Shown here: positions 35,026 through 46,200 of the stretch, piece by piece
Position numbering within the stretch: position 1 is the first letter of the stretch
Layout of the letters: every line of letters starts with the position of its first letter
NCBI GenBank assembly: GCA_021234155.1
Contig: JAJEKV010000084.1
Location: 2,857,702 to 2,921,701 of the forward strand
DNA: 64,000 bases
Reading direction: 5' to 3'
Source: Isoetes taiwanensis
Taxonomy: Eukaryota > Streptophyta > Lycopodiopsida > Isoetales > Isoetaceae
The notes under the pieces: model-generated
Database searches by the model: none
What the model saw: only the letters and a program-made list of their open reading frames with translations
Told to the model about the DNA's origin: nothing
Made by a program: the position numbers and the translations under genes

Positions 35026-37064
35026 TGACCTAGACCTTCTCCTAAAATTTTGAAAATTGGGTCAGGCCGGAGATGGATTAGGAATCCACCGGCAAAAAAT
35101 CAGAATTTATTTTCAGACAATGCATTAATTGCTAATTTATGAATGTCTTGCCATTGCAAAAGCCACGACTTCTACTTGCCACATCGGGAGGAGGACAGGC
35201 CCAAACTCCGGCCCGCCAGCCCCCTCCCTTGCCATATTCTCTACTGCAGCTTCGGCCGTGTCCTGTGCAACATTAAGTCTCGGCCCCAAAACGCAAACCC
35301 TTCTAGAACCTCGGGCAACCCATGTGGTTTACGCTTTGGGAGGCCCCCCTCCTTGTCGATTCGGTGGGCGGGACCTTGGCGCCGTGGACTTGACGGGAGT
35401 GGGGGTGTTGACGCCAGCAGCACCGGACCCTAAAATCCCCGGAAGTCGCTGCCCCGCCAATTTCCTCTCCCCAAGGCCCTTGGGACGGACGGGCAACCTC
35501 CCTCTCGAGAATCGCGATTTGGCTCGCCAATGGACTCAGAACGCCGACATTGCCCTGGGGACCAAGTTCCGCGGGCAGAAGACCACCCGACCTCCAAGAA
35601 GCCAAAGTAGCTCACTTCCATCACACTCGTAGTCGATTGGCCTAGGATGTGGATGGATACCGTCATGGAGGGCGGAGTGTTTTTTTTTGCAAAATCGACA
35701 TTGTAACTTGCTCCCTAGGGTAATTTCGCCATTCCTGACGCATTTGGCAGGGTCGATTTAACCATTCCTGAGCCTCCTGCGTGTCCTCGAACGACAAGAC
35801 ATCAAGGGTTTCTACAAGGCCGAGCCTCGGGACGCCCTTGGGTTTGGACAAGTTCTCCCTGACTGATCTGGAATCTTTGGGCCTTCCCCGAAGAGGGGCC
35901 CTGAACGGAGGATCCAACGGGCCGGATAGGGGAACCGGCTCCGAGGGTGGTCATTAGCTGCAATGGGAGCCGCCAGAAGGGCCGCCGGGAACTTTTTGGA
36001 TCCCGCCTCTGGGGTCCGGGACTCTCCCTCTTGTGAGGGATCCCCCGCAAGGTCCCGGCCTCGCTTGACTTGGGGAAGGGGGTGCCAGCTCGGTTGCCCC
36101 CGCAACGGGCTGCCCCGACCCATTCTAATGCTAACCCTTTGACCTAGACCTTCTCCTAAAAATTTCAAAATTGGGTCGTAGGCCGGAGATGGATTAGGAA
36201 TCCAGCTGGCAAAAATCAGAATTTATTTTCGTGACAATGCATTAATTAAGGATTTATGAATGTCTTGCCACCGCAAAAGTGCCCCCGACTTCTACTTGCC
36301 ACATCGGGAGGAGGACAGCCCAAACTCCGCCCATTCCCCTTGTTCGTATTCTTGCAAAAAACGCAAAAGAACTTCTGTGGTTTACGCTTTGAGGCCCCAG
36401 TCCCAAGTGCAACAGACCAAGTCTCGCCCCCAAAACGCAAACCCTTCTAGAACCCGGCAACTTCCGTAGGGTTTACGTTTTGGAGACCCCCTCCTCCTGT
36501 CAGATTCTCAAAGGGACCTTGCGCCGGGATGTGGATGGATTCTTGACGCGGGAGTGGGGTGTTGCAAAACCGCTTGCAGCAGGGACCCTAAAATTTATTT
36601 GGCAAGGTCGAAGCCGCTGGCCCGTGCCCGAACGACCTCTCCCCAAGGCCCGGGACGCCGGACGCCACCCCAAGTTCTCCGGAATCGCGATTTGGCTCAA
36701 GAGGGGCCAATGGACTAGGGGAACGCCGACATTGGCCCGCCATGCAGGGGACCAAGTTCAGAAGGGGCGGGAAGACCAAACTCTTGGCCCCCCAAAACAA
36801 AAACCCTTTCTAGAATCCTGCAAAGGTCACGGCCTGGTTTACGCCAGCCGGGAGGCCTGCGGAACCGCTCTTGTCGATTTGACCTAGACCTTGCAACTGT
36901 CTTGACATGGATTAGGGGGTGAATTTATTTTGACAATGCATCCTAGAGCCACATCGGGGAGGGGACCCTAAACTCTCCCCAAAACCCTTCTAGAACTTTG
37001 CTGTGGTTTACCCGAGGCCGTATCGACGGCTGACCTTGCACCTGGACATGGAGTGGGGGTGCTT
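35026..37064. repeat. Full A unit plus a rearranged half unit
   Basis: 35,026-36,139 is a normal unit. From about 36,340 the next unit is scrambled: short pieces from different parts of A ('gcaaaaaacgcaaaagaac', 'cggcctggtttacgcc', 'gtgaatttattttgacaatgc') are joined out of order up to about 37,060. This contrasts with the clean junctions elsewhere. Confidence 0.7.
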
Positions 37065-37438
37065 GTTCAATTCATTTCATTACATTACAAGTTAATTATG
37101 CCATCCATGTCAAATAGCTTTAGGAGCAAACCGCTGAATAAGGGCATTCTCTATCCATATGCCTTGATACCTAAACACAACCATCATCACAAGCAACAAA
37201 AATCTAACCCCTCCCCCCCCAACCCAAGACTAGTCTTTTGTTTTTTCTTTTGAATCATTTATCTTCATTCTAGTAGTTATGATGCTTTTCCTCTCAGAAT
37301 CATTTATCTTCATTCTAATAGTTATGATGCTTATATTCTCAATGCAATCTTAGACCAAGTATAACGCCCAACAGCCAAGGTCAACCCCAAGTACAACGAT
37401 CCCACAAACTCCATTCCTTTGACCTTAGCTAACCCTTT
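37065..37438. repeat. B module, copy 3
   Basis: It holds the B-specific part only, from 'ttcatttcattacattacaag' to the A anchor, including the duplicated 'tcatttatcttcattcta' element. The partial-A lead-in is lost in the scrambled DNA before it. Confidence 0.8.
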
Positions 37439-39084
37439 TGACCTAGACCTTCTCCAAAAAATTTTGAAAAATTGGGCTGTGTGCCGAGATGGATTAGGAA
37501 TCCAACCGGGCAAAAAAATCAGAATTTATTTTCGCACAATGCATTAATTGCGAATTTATGAATGTCTTGCCACACGCAAAGCTTCCGAATTTCTATACTT
37601 GCCACATTGGGAGGAGGCCCAAACTCCGCCCCCGGGCAGCCCCTTTGTTCAGATCTTGGCTGCAGCTTTCTGGGCCAGGGTCCCAGTAACAAAAGACCAA
37701 GTCTCGCCCCCAAACGCAAAACCCTTCTAGAACCCGCAACCCACGTGGTTTACGTTTTGGAGGCCCTCTCCTTGTCGTGATTCGGGCGGACTCATACTGC
37801 GGACTTGACGTGGGAGTGGGGGTGTTGACCAGAGCACGGACCCTAAAATCCCCCTCGAAGCCGCTTTGCCCCAATTCCCTCCTAAGGCGGGGAATGACGC
37901 AAGTAGACCTCCCCTCTCGAGAATCACGATTTGGCTCGGGCCAATGGACTCTAACGCCGACATTGCCTTTGGGGACCAAGTTCGCGGGCCAGAAGACCAC
38001 CCGACCTCCAAGAAGCCAAAGTAGCTCACTTCCATCACACTCACCGTCGACCATTGGCCTAGGGATGTGGATGCGGATACCGCCGTGGAGGGCGGAGTGT
38101 TTTTTTTTGCAAAACCGACCTTGTAACTTGCTCCCTAGGGTAATTTCGCCATTCCTGACCATTTGGTTGGTGGTCGATTTGCCATTCCGGAGCCTCCCGT
38201 CCCGAACGACAAGACACCGGGGTTTCTACAAGGCTTCGACTCGGGACGCCCGCGGGTTTGACAAGTTCTCCTGACCGACTGGAATCTTTGGGCCTTCCCC
38301 AAGAGGGGCCCCGAACGGAGGATCCAACCGGCTTGATAGGGGAACCGGCCCGGGAGGGTGGTCATTAGCGCAGCCCCCGGGAGCGCCGCCAGAAGGGTCG
38401 CTCGGAACTTTTTGGATCCCCCTCTTGGGGTCCGGACTCTCCCTCTTGTGAGGGATCCCTCGCAAGGTCCCGGGCCTCGCTTGACTTGGGGAAGGGTGCC
38501 ACCCGGTTGCCCCCGCAACGGGCTGCCCCGACCGCTCTAATGCTAACCCTTTGACCTAGACCTTTCTCCTAAAATTTCAAAATTGGGTCAGTAGGCCGAG
38601 ATGGATTAGGAACCAGCTGGCAAAAAATCAGAATTTATTTTCGTGACAATGCATTAATTATAATTTATGAATGTCTTGCCACCTAAAAGTGCCCCCGACT
38701 TCTACTTTGCCACATCGGGAGGAGGACAGGCCCAAACTCCATTGTCTTGTTCTGGGCTGGTAGCCGCCAGTCCCAAGTGCGCATGACAAGTCTCGCCCCC
38801 AAAACGCAAAACCCTTCTAGAACCCCGCAACCCATGTGGTTTACGCTTTGGAGGCCCCTCCTTGTCGATTGGCGGACCTTTGCGCCGCGGACTTGACGCG
38901 GAGAGGGGGTGTTGACGCCGCAGCACGGACCCTAAAATCCCTCAAAGTCGCTTTTGCCCGAATTTCTCTCCCCAAGGCCCCCGGAGACGACGGCTTACCT
39001 CCCTCTCCGAATCGCGATTTGGCTCTCGCCAATGGACTCGAACGCCGACATTGCCCCCGGGACCAAGTTCCGCGGGCCAGAAGA
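37439..39084. repeat. Full A unit plus half A unit
   Basis: 37,439-38,551 is a full unit. 38,552-39,084 is a half unit ending after 'gggccagaagacc', the recurrent junction. Confidence 0.85.
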
Positions 39085-39613
39085 CCAAAACTCGCCCCAA
39101 AACAAAACCCTTCTAGAAACTGCAAGTCACGTGGTTTACGCTTTGAGGCCCTCTCCTTGTCGATTTGGTCGGGACCTTGCACCTGTCTTGACATGGAGTG
39201 GGGGTGTTGACGCCAGTCGGATCCTAAACTCCCTGGGTTGCTTGCCCCTAATTCATTTCATTACAAGTTAATTATGCCATCCATGTCAAATAGCTTTAGG
39301 GAGCAGTCCGTTGAATAAGGGCATTCTCTCTATCCATATGCCTTGATATCAAAAAACACAACCATCATCACAAGCAACCAAATCTAACCCCCTCCCCAAC
39401 CCAAGACTAGTCTTTTGCTTTTCTCGTAATCATTTATCTTCATTCTAGTAGTTATGATGCTTTTTTCTCAGAATCATTTATCTTCATTCTAATAGTTATA
39501 ATGCTTATATTCTCAATGCAATCTTAGACCAAGTATAACGCCCAAATGAGCCAAGGTCAACCCCAAGTACAACGATCCCACAAACTCCATTCCTTTGACC
39601 TTAGCTAACCCTT
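39085..39613. repeat. B module, copy 4
   Basis: Same organisation as copy 2: partial A lead-in, 'cattacaagttaattatgcc', then two copies of 'tcatttatcttcattct', ending at the A anchor. Confidence 0.85.
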
Positions 39614-41299
39614 TGACCTAGACCTTCTCCTCAAAATTTCGAAAATTGGGTCGTAGGCCGGAGATGGATTAGGAATCCACCGGGGCAAAAAATCAGAATT
39701 TATTTTCGCATAATGCATTAATTGCGAATTTATGAATGTCTTGCCATCAAAAAAGCCCCCGACTTCTACTTGCCACATCGGGAGGAGGACAGGCCCAAAC
39801 TCCGGCCCGCCGGTTCCCCTTGCTCCATATTTCTGGGCTGTACTTCTCGCCAGTCCCAAGTGCAACAGACCAAGTCTCGCCCCCAAAAAAACTAAACCCT
39901 TCTAGAACCCGGCAACCCACGTGGTTTACGTTTTGGAGGCCCTATCCTTGTCGATTCGGGCGGGACCTTGCGCCGGACTTGTCGGGAGTGGGGGGTGTTG
40001 ACGCAGCACGGACCCTAAAATCCCCTAAGTCGCTTTTGCCCGAATTTCTCCTCTCCCCAAGGCCCTGGGGACGGACGGGCAACCTCCCCTCTCCGGAATC
40101 GCGATTTGGCTCTCGCCAATGGACTCTAACGCCGACATTGCCCCCGGGACCAAGTTCCGGGGTTTTAAGACCACCCGACCTCCAAGAAGCCAAAGTAGCT
40201 CACTTCCATCACACTCGTAGTCGATTGGCCTAGGATGTGGATGCGGGATACTGTGGAGGGCGTGAGTGTTTCTTTCTTTTGCAAAACCGACCTTGTAACT
40301 TGCTCCCTAGGGTAATTTCGCCATTCCGGACGATTTGGCGGGGTCGATTTGCCATTCCGGAGCCTCCCCGGTGCCCGAACGACAAGACATCGCGGTTTCT
40401 ACAAGGCCGGCCTCGACACCCCCGCGGTTTGACAAGTTCTCCGGACCGATCTGGAATCTTTGGGCCTTCCCCAACAGGGGCCCCCTGAACGGAGGATCCA
40501 ACGGTCGGATAGGGGAACCGGCCCGGAGGGTGGTCATTAGCGTGCAGGCACCGGGAGCGCTGCCAGGAAGGGCTGCCTCGGGAACTTTTTTGGATCCCGC
40601 CTCTTGGGGTCCGGACTCTCCCTCTTGTGAGGGATCCCTGCAAGGTCCTGGCCTCGTTTGACTTGGGGAAGGGTGCCAGCTCGGTTTCCCCGCAAACGGG
40701 CTGCCCCGACCGCTCTAATGCTAACCCTTTGACCTAGACCTTCTCCCGTAAAATTCGAAAATTGGGCTGTGTCTTTGGAGATGGATTAGGAATCCAGCTG
40801 GCAAAAAATCAGAATTTATTTTCGTACAATGCATTAATTGCGAATTTATGAATGTCTTGCCACTGCAAAAGCGCCCCCCGACTTCTACTTGCCACATCGG
40901 GAGGAGGACAGGCCCAAACTCCGGGCCTCCGCGGGCCCCTTGCTCGTATTCTGGCTGCTGGGCCAGGTCCCAAGTGCAACAGACCAAGTCTCGCCCCCAA
41001 AACACAAACCCTTCTAGAACCCGCAACCCACGAGTGGGTTTACGTTTTGGAGGCCCTCTCCTTGTCGATTCTCAAGGGACCTTTGCGCGTGACTTGACGG
41101 GAGTGGGGGTGTTGAAGCCGTGAGCACGGACCCTAAAATCCCCCTGGAAGCTGCTTGCCCCCGAATTTCCTCTCCCCAAGGCCTGGGAGACGGGACGGCG
41201 ACCTCCCCTCCTGGGGGAATCGCGATTTGGCTCGCCAATGGACTCTTAACGCCGACATTGCCCCCACGGGGACCAAGTTCCGTGGCCAGAAGACCAAAA
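39614..41299. repeat. Full A unit plus half A unit
   Basis: 39,614-40,729 is a full unit. 40,730-41,299 is a half unit ending after 'gtggccagaagacc', at the recurrent junction. Confidence 0.85.
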
Positions 41300-41825
41300 C
41301 TCGCCCCCAAAACAAAACCCTTCTAGAACTGCAAGTCACGGTGGTTTACGCCGGAGGCCCTCTCCTTGTCAGATTTGGGCGGGACCTTGCGCCGTGACTT
41401 GACGTGGAGTGGGGGTGTTGACGCCAGAGCTGGGACCCTAAACTCCCCCCGGAAGTTGCTTGCCCCGAATTCAGTTCATTACAAGTTAATTATGCCATCC
41501 ATGTCAAATAGCTTTAGGGAGCAGTCCGTTGAACAAGGGCATTCTCTCTATCCATATGCCTTGATACTGAAACACAACCATCATCACAAGCAACCAAATC
41601 TAACCCCCAACCCGCACTAGTCTTTTTGCTTTTCTCAGAATCATTTATCTTCATTCTAGTAGTTATGATGCTTTTCCTTCAGTAATCATTTATCTTCATT
41701 CTAATAGTTATGATGCTTATATTCTCAATGCAATCTTAGACCAAGTATAACGCCCAAATGAGCCAAGGTCAACCCCAAGTACAACGATCCCACAAACTCC
41801 ATTCCTTTGACCTTAGCTAACCCTT
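41300..41825. repeat. B module, copy 5
   Basis: Partial A lead-in, 'cagttcattacaagttaatt', then the duplicated 'tcatttatcttcattct' element, ending at the A anchor. Confidence 0.85.
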
Positions 41826-42393
41826 TGACCTAGACCTTCTCCAAAAATTTCGAAAAATTGGGCCGGTCTTTGGAGATGGATTAGGAATCCAGCCGGCAAA
41901 AATCAGAATTTATTTTCGCACAATGCATTAATTGCTTAATTTATGAATGTCTTGCCATCGCAAAAGCGCCCGACTTCTACTTGCCACATCGGGAGGAGGA
42001 CAGGCCCAAACTCCGCCTCCGCCGGTTCCCCTTGTCCGTATTCTCTGGGCAGCGGCTTCTCGGCCAGTCCCAAGTGCAACAGACCAAGTCTCGCCCCCAA
42101 AACGCAAAACCCTTCTAGAACCCGCAACCCACGTGGTTTACGCTTTGGAGGCTCTCCTTGTCGATTCTCGGCAGGGACCTTTGCGCCGCGGACTTGACGC
42201 GGGAGGGGGTGTTGACGCCAGAGAGGAGACCCTAAAATCCCCCGAAGTCGCTTGCCCCGGAATTTCCTCTCCCCAAGGCCCCGGGACGGACGGCGATCTC
42301 GCCTCCCCGAACCACGATTCGCTCTGCAAGAAATGGACTCGTGGACGCCGACATTGCCTTGGGGACCAATTTCCCGGGCCGTAAGACCACTCA
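41826..42393. repeat. Terminal half A unit, right edge of the array
   Basis: It starts at the anchor and stops after 'cgggccgtaagaccac', within a few bases of where the internal half units stop. Non-array DNA follows. Confidence 0.8.
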
Positions 42394-43250
42394 TGTTCAC
42401 CCAACTAAGAAATGAGTTTTTAACGTCGCCGTATCGCCGCGATGCGACGCCAATACGCCTCATCATTAATTTATTTTGTTATAGCGACGCCGCTTAAACT
42501 ATTTTTATTTTTGTTGTGTACATGTTTGATAATCGGGGCATGTTTGAGCCTAGACAATGCTTGAGCCTAAGAGGCTTGTTTGAACCTAGGTGGCATGTTC
42601 GACCCTAAGGGAAATGCAACGCCACACGCTCAACGCCCTGAGGCTCCTCATGCTTCACTCTATGTATTTGGACTTGTTCACCCTACAAAAATACCATTAT
42701 TATTATCTCGCTTGAAAGGTAGAGCAGTTGATCCACAAATGTAAAAGCTAGTGGATAGCATCAAATTAAGCAATGATCGTTAACTTGGTGGTGGTAATCG
42801 GGTTTAAGGTTAGAGAAAATCTAAGTAACTAAGATACCATTGAAGACTCTTTTGATGAGTTGAAATCCAAATCCTTACCAAAGATTTGAGTGCTTGTGCA
42901 AACCGCTTGCTGGCCTCCATGTCATTGTGGCAACATGTCATTGTGGACGCCATGTGTTGTATTTTTTCTCTACTTTATGTGGCATATATTTGATCTTCTA
43001 TTGGAGCCTAGGTGGCATGTTCTAGTCTAGAGGGGCAATGCTTGAGCCTATGTGGCTTCTTTTGAGCCCATGTTCCACCCGCTCTTTATTCCTCCGATAT
43101 AATGTATACCAAAAGGGGGGGGAAAAAAAGAATTGAATTGAATGGGTTTTATTGCACACTAAGACCAATAGACATAGCCTATCGTAAGGATTGCAACCGA
43201 GGATGTGCATAATTTTGACATATAGAATTTAATGATCGTCTCCTCTAGGT
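42394..43250. repeat. Right flank of the array: GCGACG block and 'gcctaggtggcatgtt' repeats
   Basis: 42,414-42,500 is GCGACG-rich and repeats words found at 16,725-16,764. From 42,535 to 43,080 the phrase 'gagcctaggtggcatgttc' and variants ('gcttgagcctaagaggc') recur four or five times. No gene. 42,398 onward (CACCCAACTAAG) faintly resembles a CACTA tip. Confidence 0.5.
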
Positions 43251-43255
43251 GCTAA

Positions 43256-46200
43256 CTAGGAGTCGCCATTGTTAGCATTGCCAACATTTGTATTAAAATG
43301 CCCCAAGTACATCCGTATTTCGTGGAATTGCTCTGGAATTGGTGTAAGATGCCGCATGAGAGCCGGTGGTCCAACCTCTTGATGCTCGCTTTTCCGTGAG
43401 TTTGAATGCCTTGATCCGCCAGAGGGCTCTTCAGACGTTATTGACTCCTCTAGCACAACACCTTGGAATATTGGGCGCCCCTGTAGTTTGTATGATAAAC
43501 CACCATGTTGGGTCTTGTCGACGCAGAAAGAAAAAATCTGGTCAAAGAAGCCGGACGTGAGATTGATATTGATGGTCTAAATTTTGAAGTGGATATGTGT
43601 ATGTGTGTACTGCTCACGCTTGTCCGGAAGGACAAGCATCTCACTACTGTGGTACATCTTGCTAGAGTTGACAAATAAAAAGCCACTTGTTCTATCATAC
43701 TTCATCGTAGGCCTGGCCCCCTTAATTGAAGGTCAAACCAATTGACATCGAATATGAAGGTCTTAAAATTGCCACCAACATCCACCTCCATTATAGTCTT
43801 TAACCTCCCCACCCAATCACGTGTGGCTTCCTCGACGACACGATCGGCAACACTTGATTGAAACTCCATCGTGAATGATGCCATGACTCAGATCCACAAG
43901 TCTTCCCCTGTATGTCAAGAGAACTCACACGATAGTGGGTCCCATGCCACCATATCGAGGAGTAAGATATATACCGCCAAAAGCACCATTAATGTCAATA
44001 GATACAATAACATCAAAAGAAAATACTCGATTTACATCAACATAATTTGTTGCAACTACCTTTTTCATGACACCTTGTGCGTATGCCCATTCCGTAGCTG
44101 TAATATACTCCCCTTGTGATATGCATCGGTCAAAGCCTGTAGTACCCATTCTCTTTCCATCTTGTCCGGCAAGGGTTCATATCCATCAGGGTACGGGCTC
44201 GTCTATTATGTCGCTCCATTCATGCCTCTTCTCTTCCATTTCTTCCTTTGCGTTCTCATAACGAGCAATCCATTTTGCCATTGGTGCCGAATTGTAAAGA
44301 AGAAATTGATTAACCTTAATGATCATATCAGGCGGAAATGACTTCTGCATACCATTGCCTTCTGCCACTACCCCCACAATCTTCTCGTCCCCTTCATCAC
44401 TCCATAAGCGAGGTGCATCTGGATGTACGGCGGAAATATATTCTGTCATATAGAAAAGTGACTCTTCGCAAGCCATCCCTCGCCATACTACCTTCGTGGA
44501 CATGCTCTTTGACGCACCATATCCTTCAATACCTTCATAAACCTTTCCAAGAAAAACATCCATCAGGCATGTACAGATTCATGAAGCTCCACTTCCTCAA
44601 TAAGATGTACCAAAAGATGGGTTTGATGCCAAGAAAGCTCAGAGGGAAACTCCTTCTCCAACAAGCAACATGCCTCTGCCATTTTCACTTTCATCTCTTC
44701 AATTTCGTCTTTCGGTATAGTTTTTTTACACATCCACCTATGAGGTCCAAAACAAAAAACTTAGCCACAAATAAAATAGACGGGGGACCACTAAATCAAC
44801 ATGGGTAACAACCTTATGACCTTTGATAGGGCACTTATTGCCTCCAATGGTCCCTTGTCTAAAACTCCCCTAAAGGTCGTGGGCATGAAGAACCGCATGA
44901 TCCAAACACCAAATATAAGTTATGGGTTACATTTTTATAGTAGTGCATATATGTGGACTTCAATTGCTTACATGCAAGAACTTATGCCACCATGGACTTT
45001 AAACCACCAGCTCCCCACTACTTGTGAATGCGGTTCGCAATGATTGCATATAACCAGTTGGTGTTTTAAGGGCCCTTAAATCATCATAAATAGCTCGATG
45101 GTCAACCCTAGCAATAGCCCATTTTTTCGGAGGAAGTGGGTGCCCTTCACCCGGATCCATGCTTCTTTTTTTGTATTACTTACCTTAAGGTCCATCCCGG
45201 CATTTGTTGTGTCTTTTTGACCAAATACATGCTTCCATAAAGAGTTTCCCACGCTCTTGAAGATATGCATCGGGTCTAAAAGGTGTTGAATCAATAGGTC
45301 GGTCCAATATGGTAGTCTATAAAAAATGACTTCCTTTTCATATTGGCAAGAAAGACTTTCTCCTCCGCGCTTCCTCGCCACCATCAGATAATTCCTCATC
45401 CTCACCTTTCTAGGTCGGCCACGACCTCCTCACCGCAGGTGCCCCCTACGGATTTCCCCTTGGATTTTCCCCTCTTCCTTCTTATCCCAACGCCACCCCA
45501 TTCTCAGATGGTAATTTCGCTGGTGGTTCTCAGATAGTCTACAAAGGCCACCGAATTGTGCACGCCGCTCAAGGTGCGTGAGCTGGCAAATACTTCCTAA
45601 AACCCTCAGATACTACTTTCTTCAGATGCTTAGAGTGACGGGTGCTGCAACTTTTCCCCACATATCATGCAAGGGAAGTGCCCTGGATGTCTTAAACCCG
45701 CAACACTCGGCAAGCCCGGAAAGTCATGCATAGTCCACAATAGTATACCTCTAAGATTAAAAACGCCATTTTATGGGCATCAGAGACCTGAATACCTGTG
45801 GTTCCACAAAAGGAGTAACTCATCCACAATTATTCTTAGGTACACATCTAAATTACTTGGTGCCCACTCTTCATCAACAACCATGGGTATGTTGTAGTTC
45901 ACTATCATCATCGGCCATGTAGACCATGCGTACCGATTGTGTACCATATGGGTTTACGCCATCGGTGGCCGTGCCCAAACGCACGTTACGTGGTTCTTTT
46001 CCAAAGTCAGGCCATGTCGCATCGACATGCTTCCAAGCCGCGACTGCCGCCGGGACTCGTGATCACATCATCACTAGATGCATGTGTAGCCGTGAAGTCC
46101 ATTAGGCTAGCCAATGTCTTGCAACGGAACATCAACTTTAACCTATAGAATAAATTATAGGCAACATATAAGTACCTAAAATAAGTGAATTTACAACTAT

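Larger units (their letters stand above)
16900..42393. repeat. Tandem array: 1.1-kb A units with interspersed B modules
   Basis: The anchor 'aaccctttgacctagacc' recurs at about 18,090, 19,471, 20,570, 21,661, 22,775, 23,870, 30,620, 31,724, 32,850, 33,943, 35,026, 36,140, 37,439, 38,552, 39,614, 40,730 and 41,826. Uninterrupted neighbours are 1,091-1,126 bp apart, so the basic unit is about 1.1 kb. Each unit has one AT-rich island ('tgcattaattgcgaatttatgaatg') in otherwise GC-rich DNA. Many frames of 60-190 codons exist but they shift from copy to copy with indels and show no known motif, so I regard the array as non-coding satellite-like DNA. The left edge copy (16,915-17,440) is strongly diverged. 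An LTR element interrupts it at 24,578-30,541. Confidence 0.9.

Noticed and set aside
17000-42400. Dozens of frames of 60-190 codons in the array (for example MSCH...LLATSGGGQAQT-type)
   Set aside because: They change frame between copies, overlap on both strands and follow the GC-rich repeat. No copy shows a conserved full frame.
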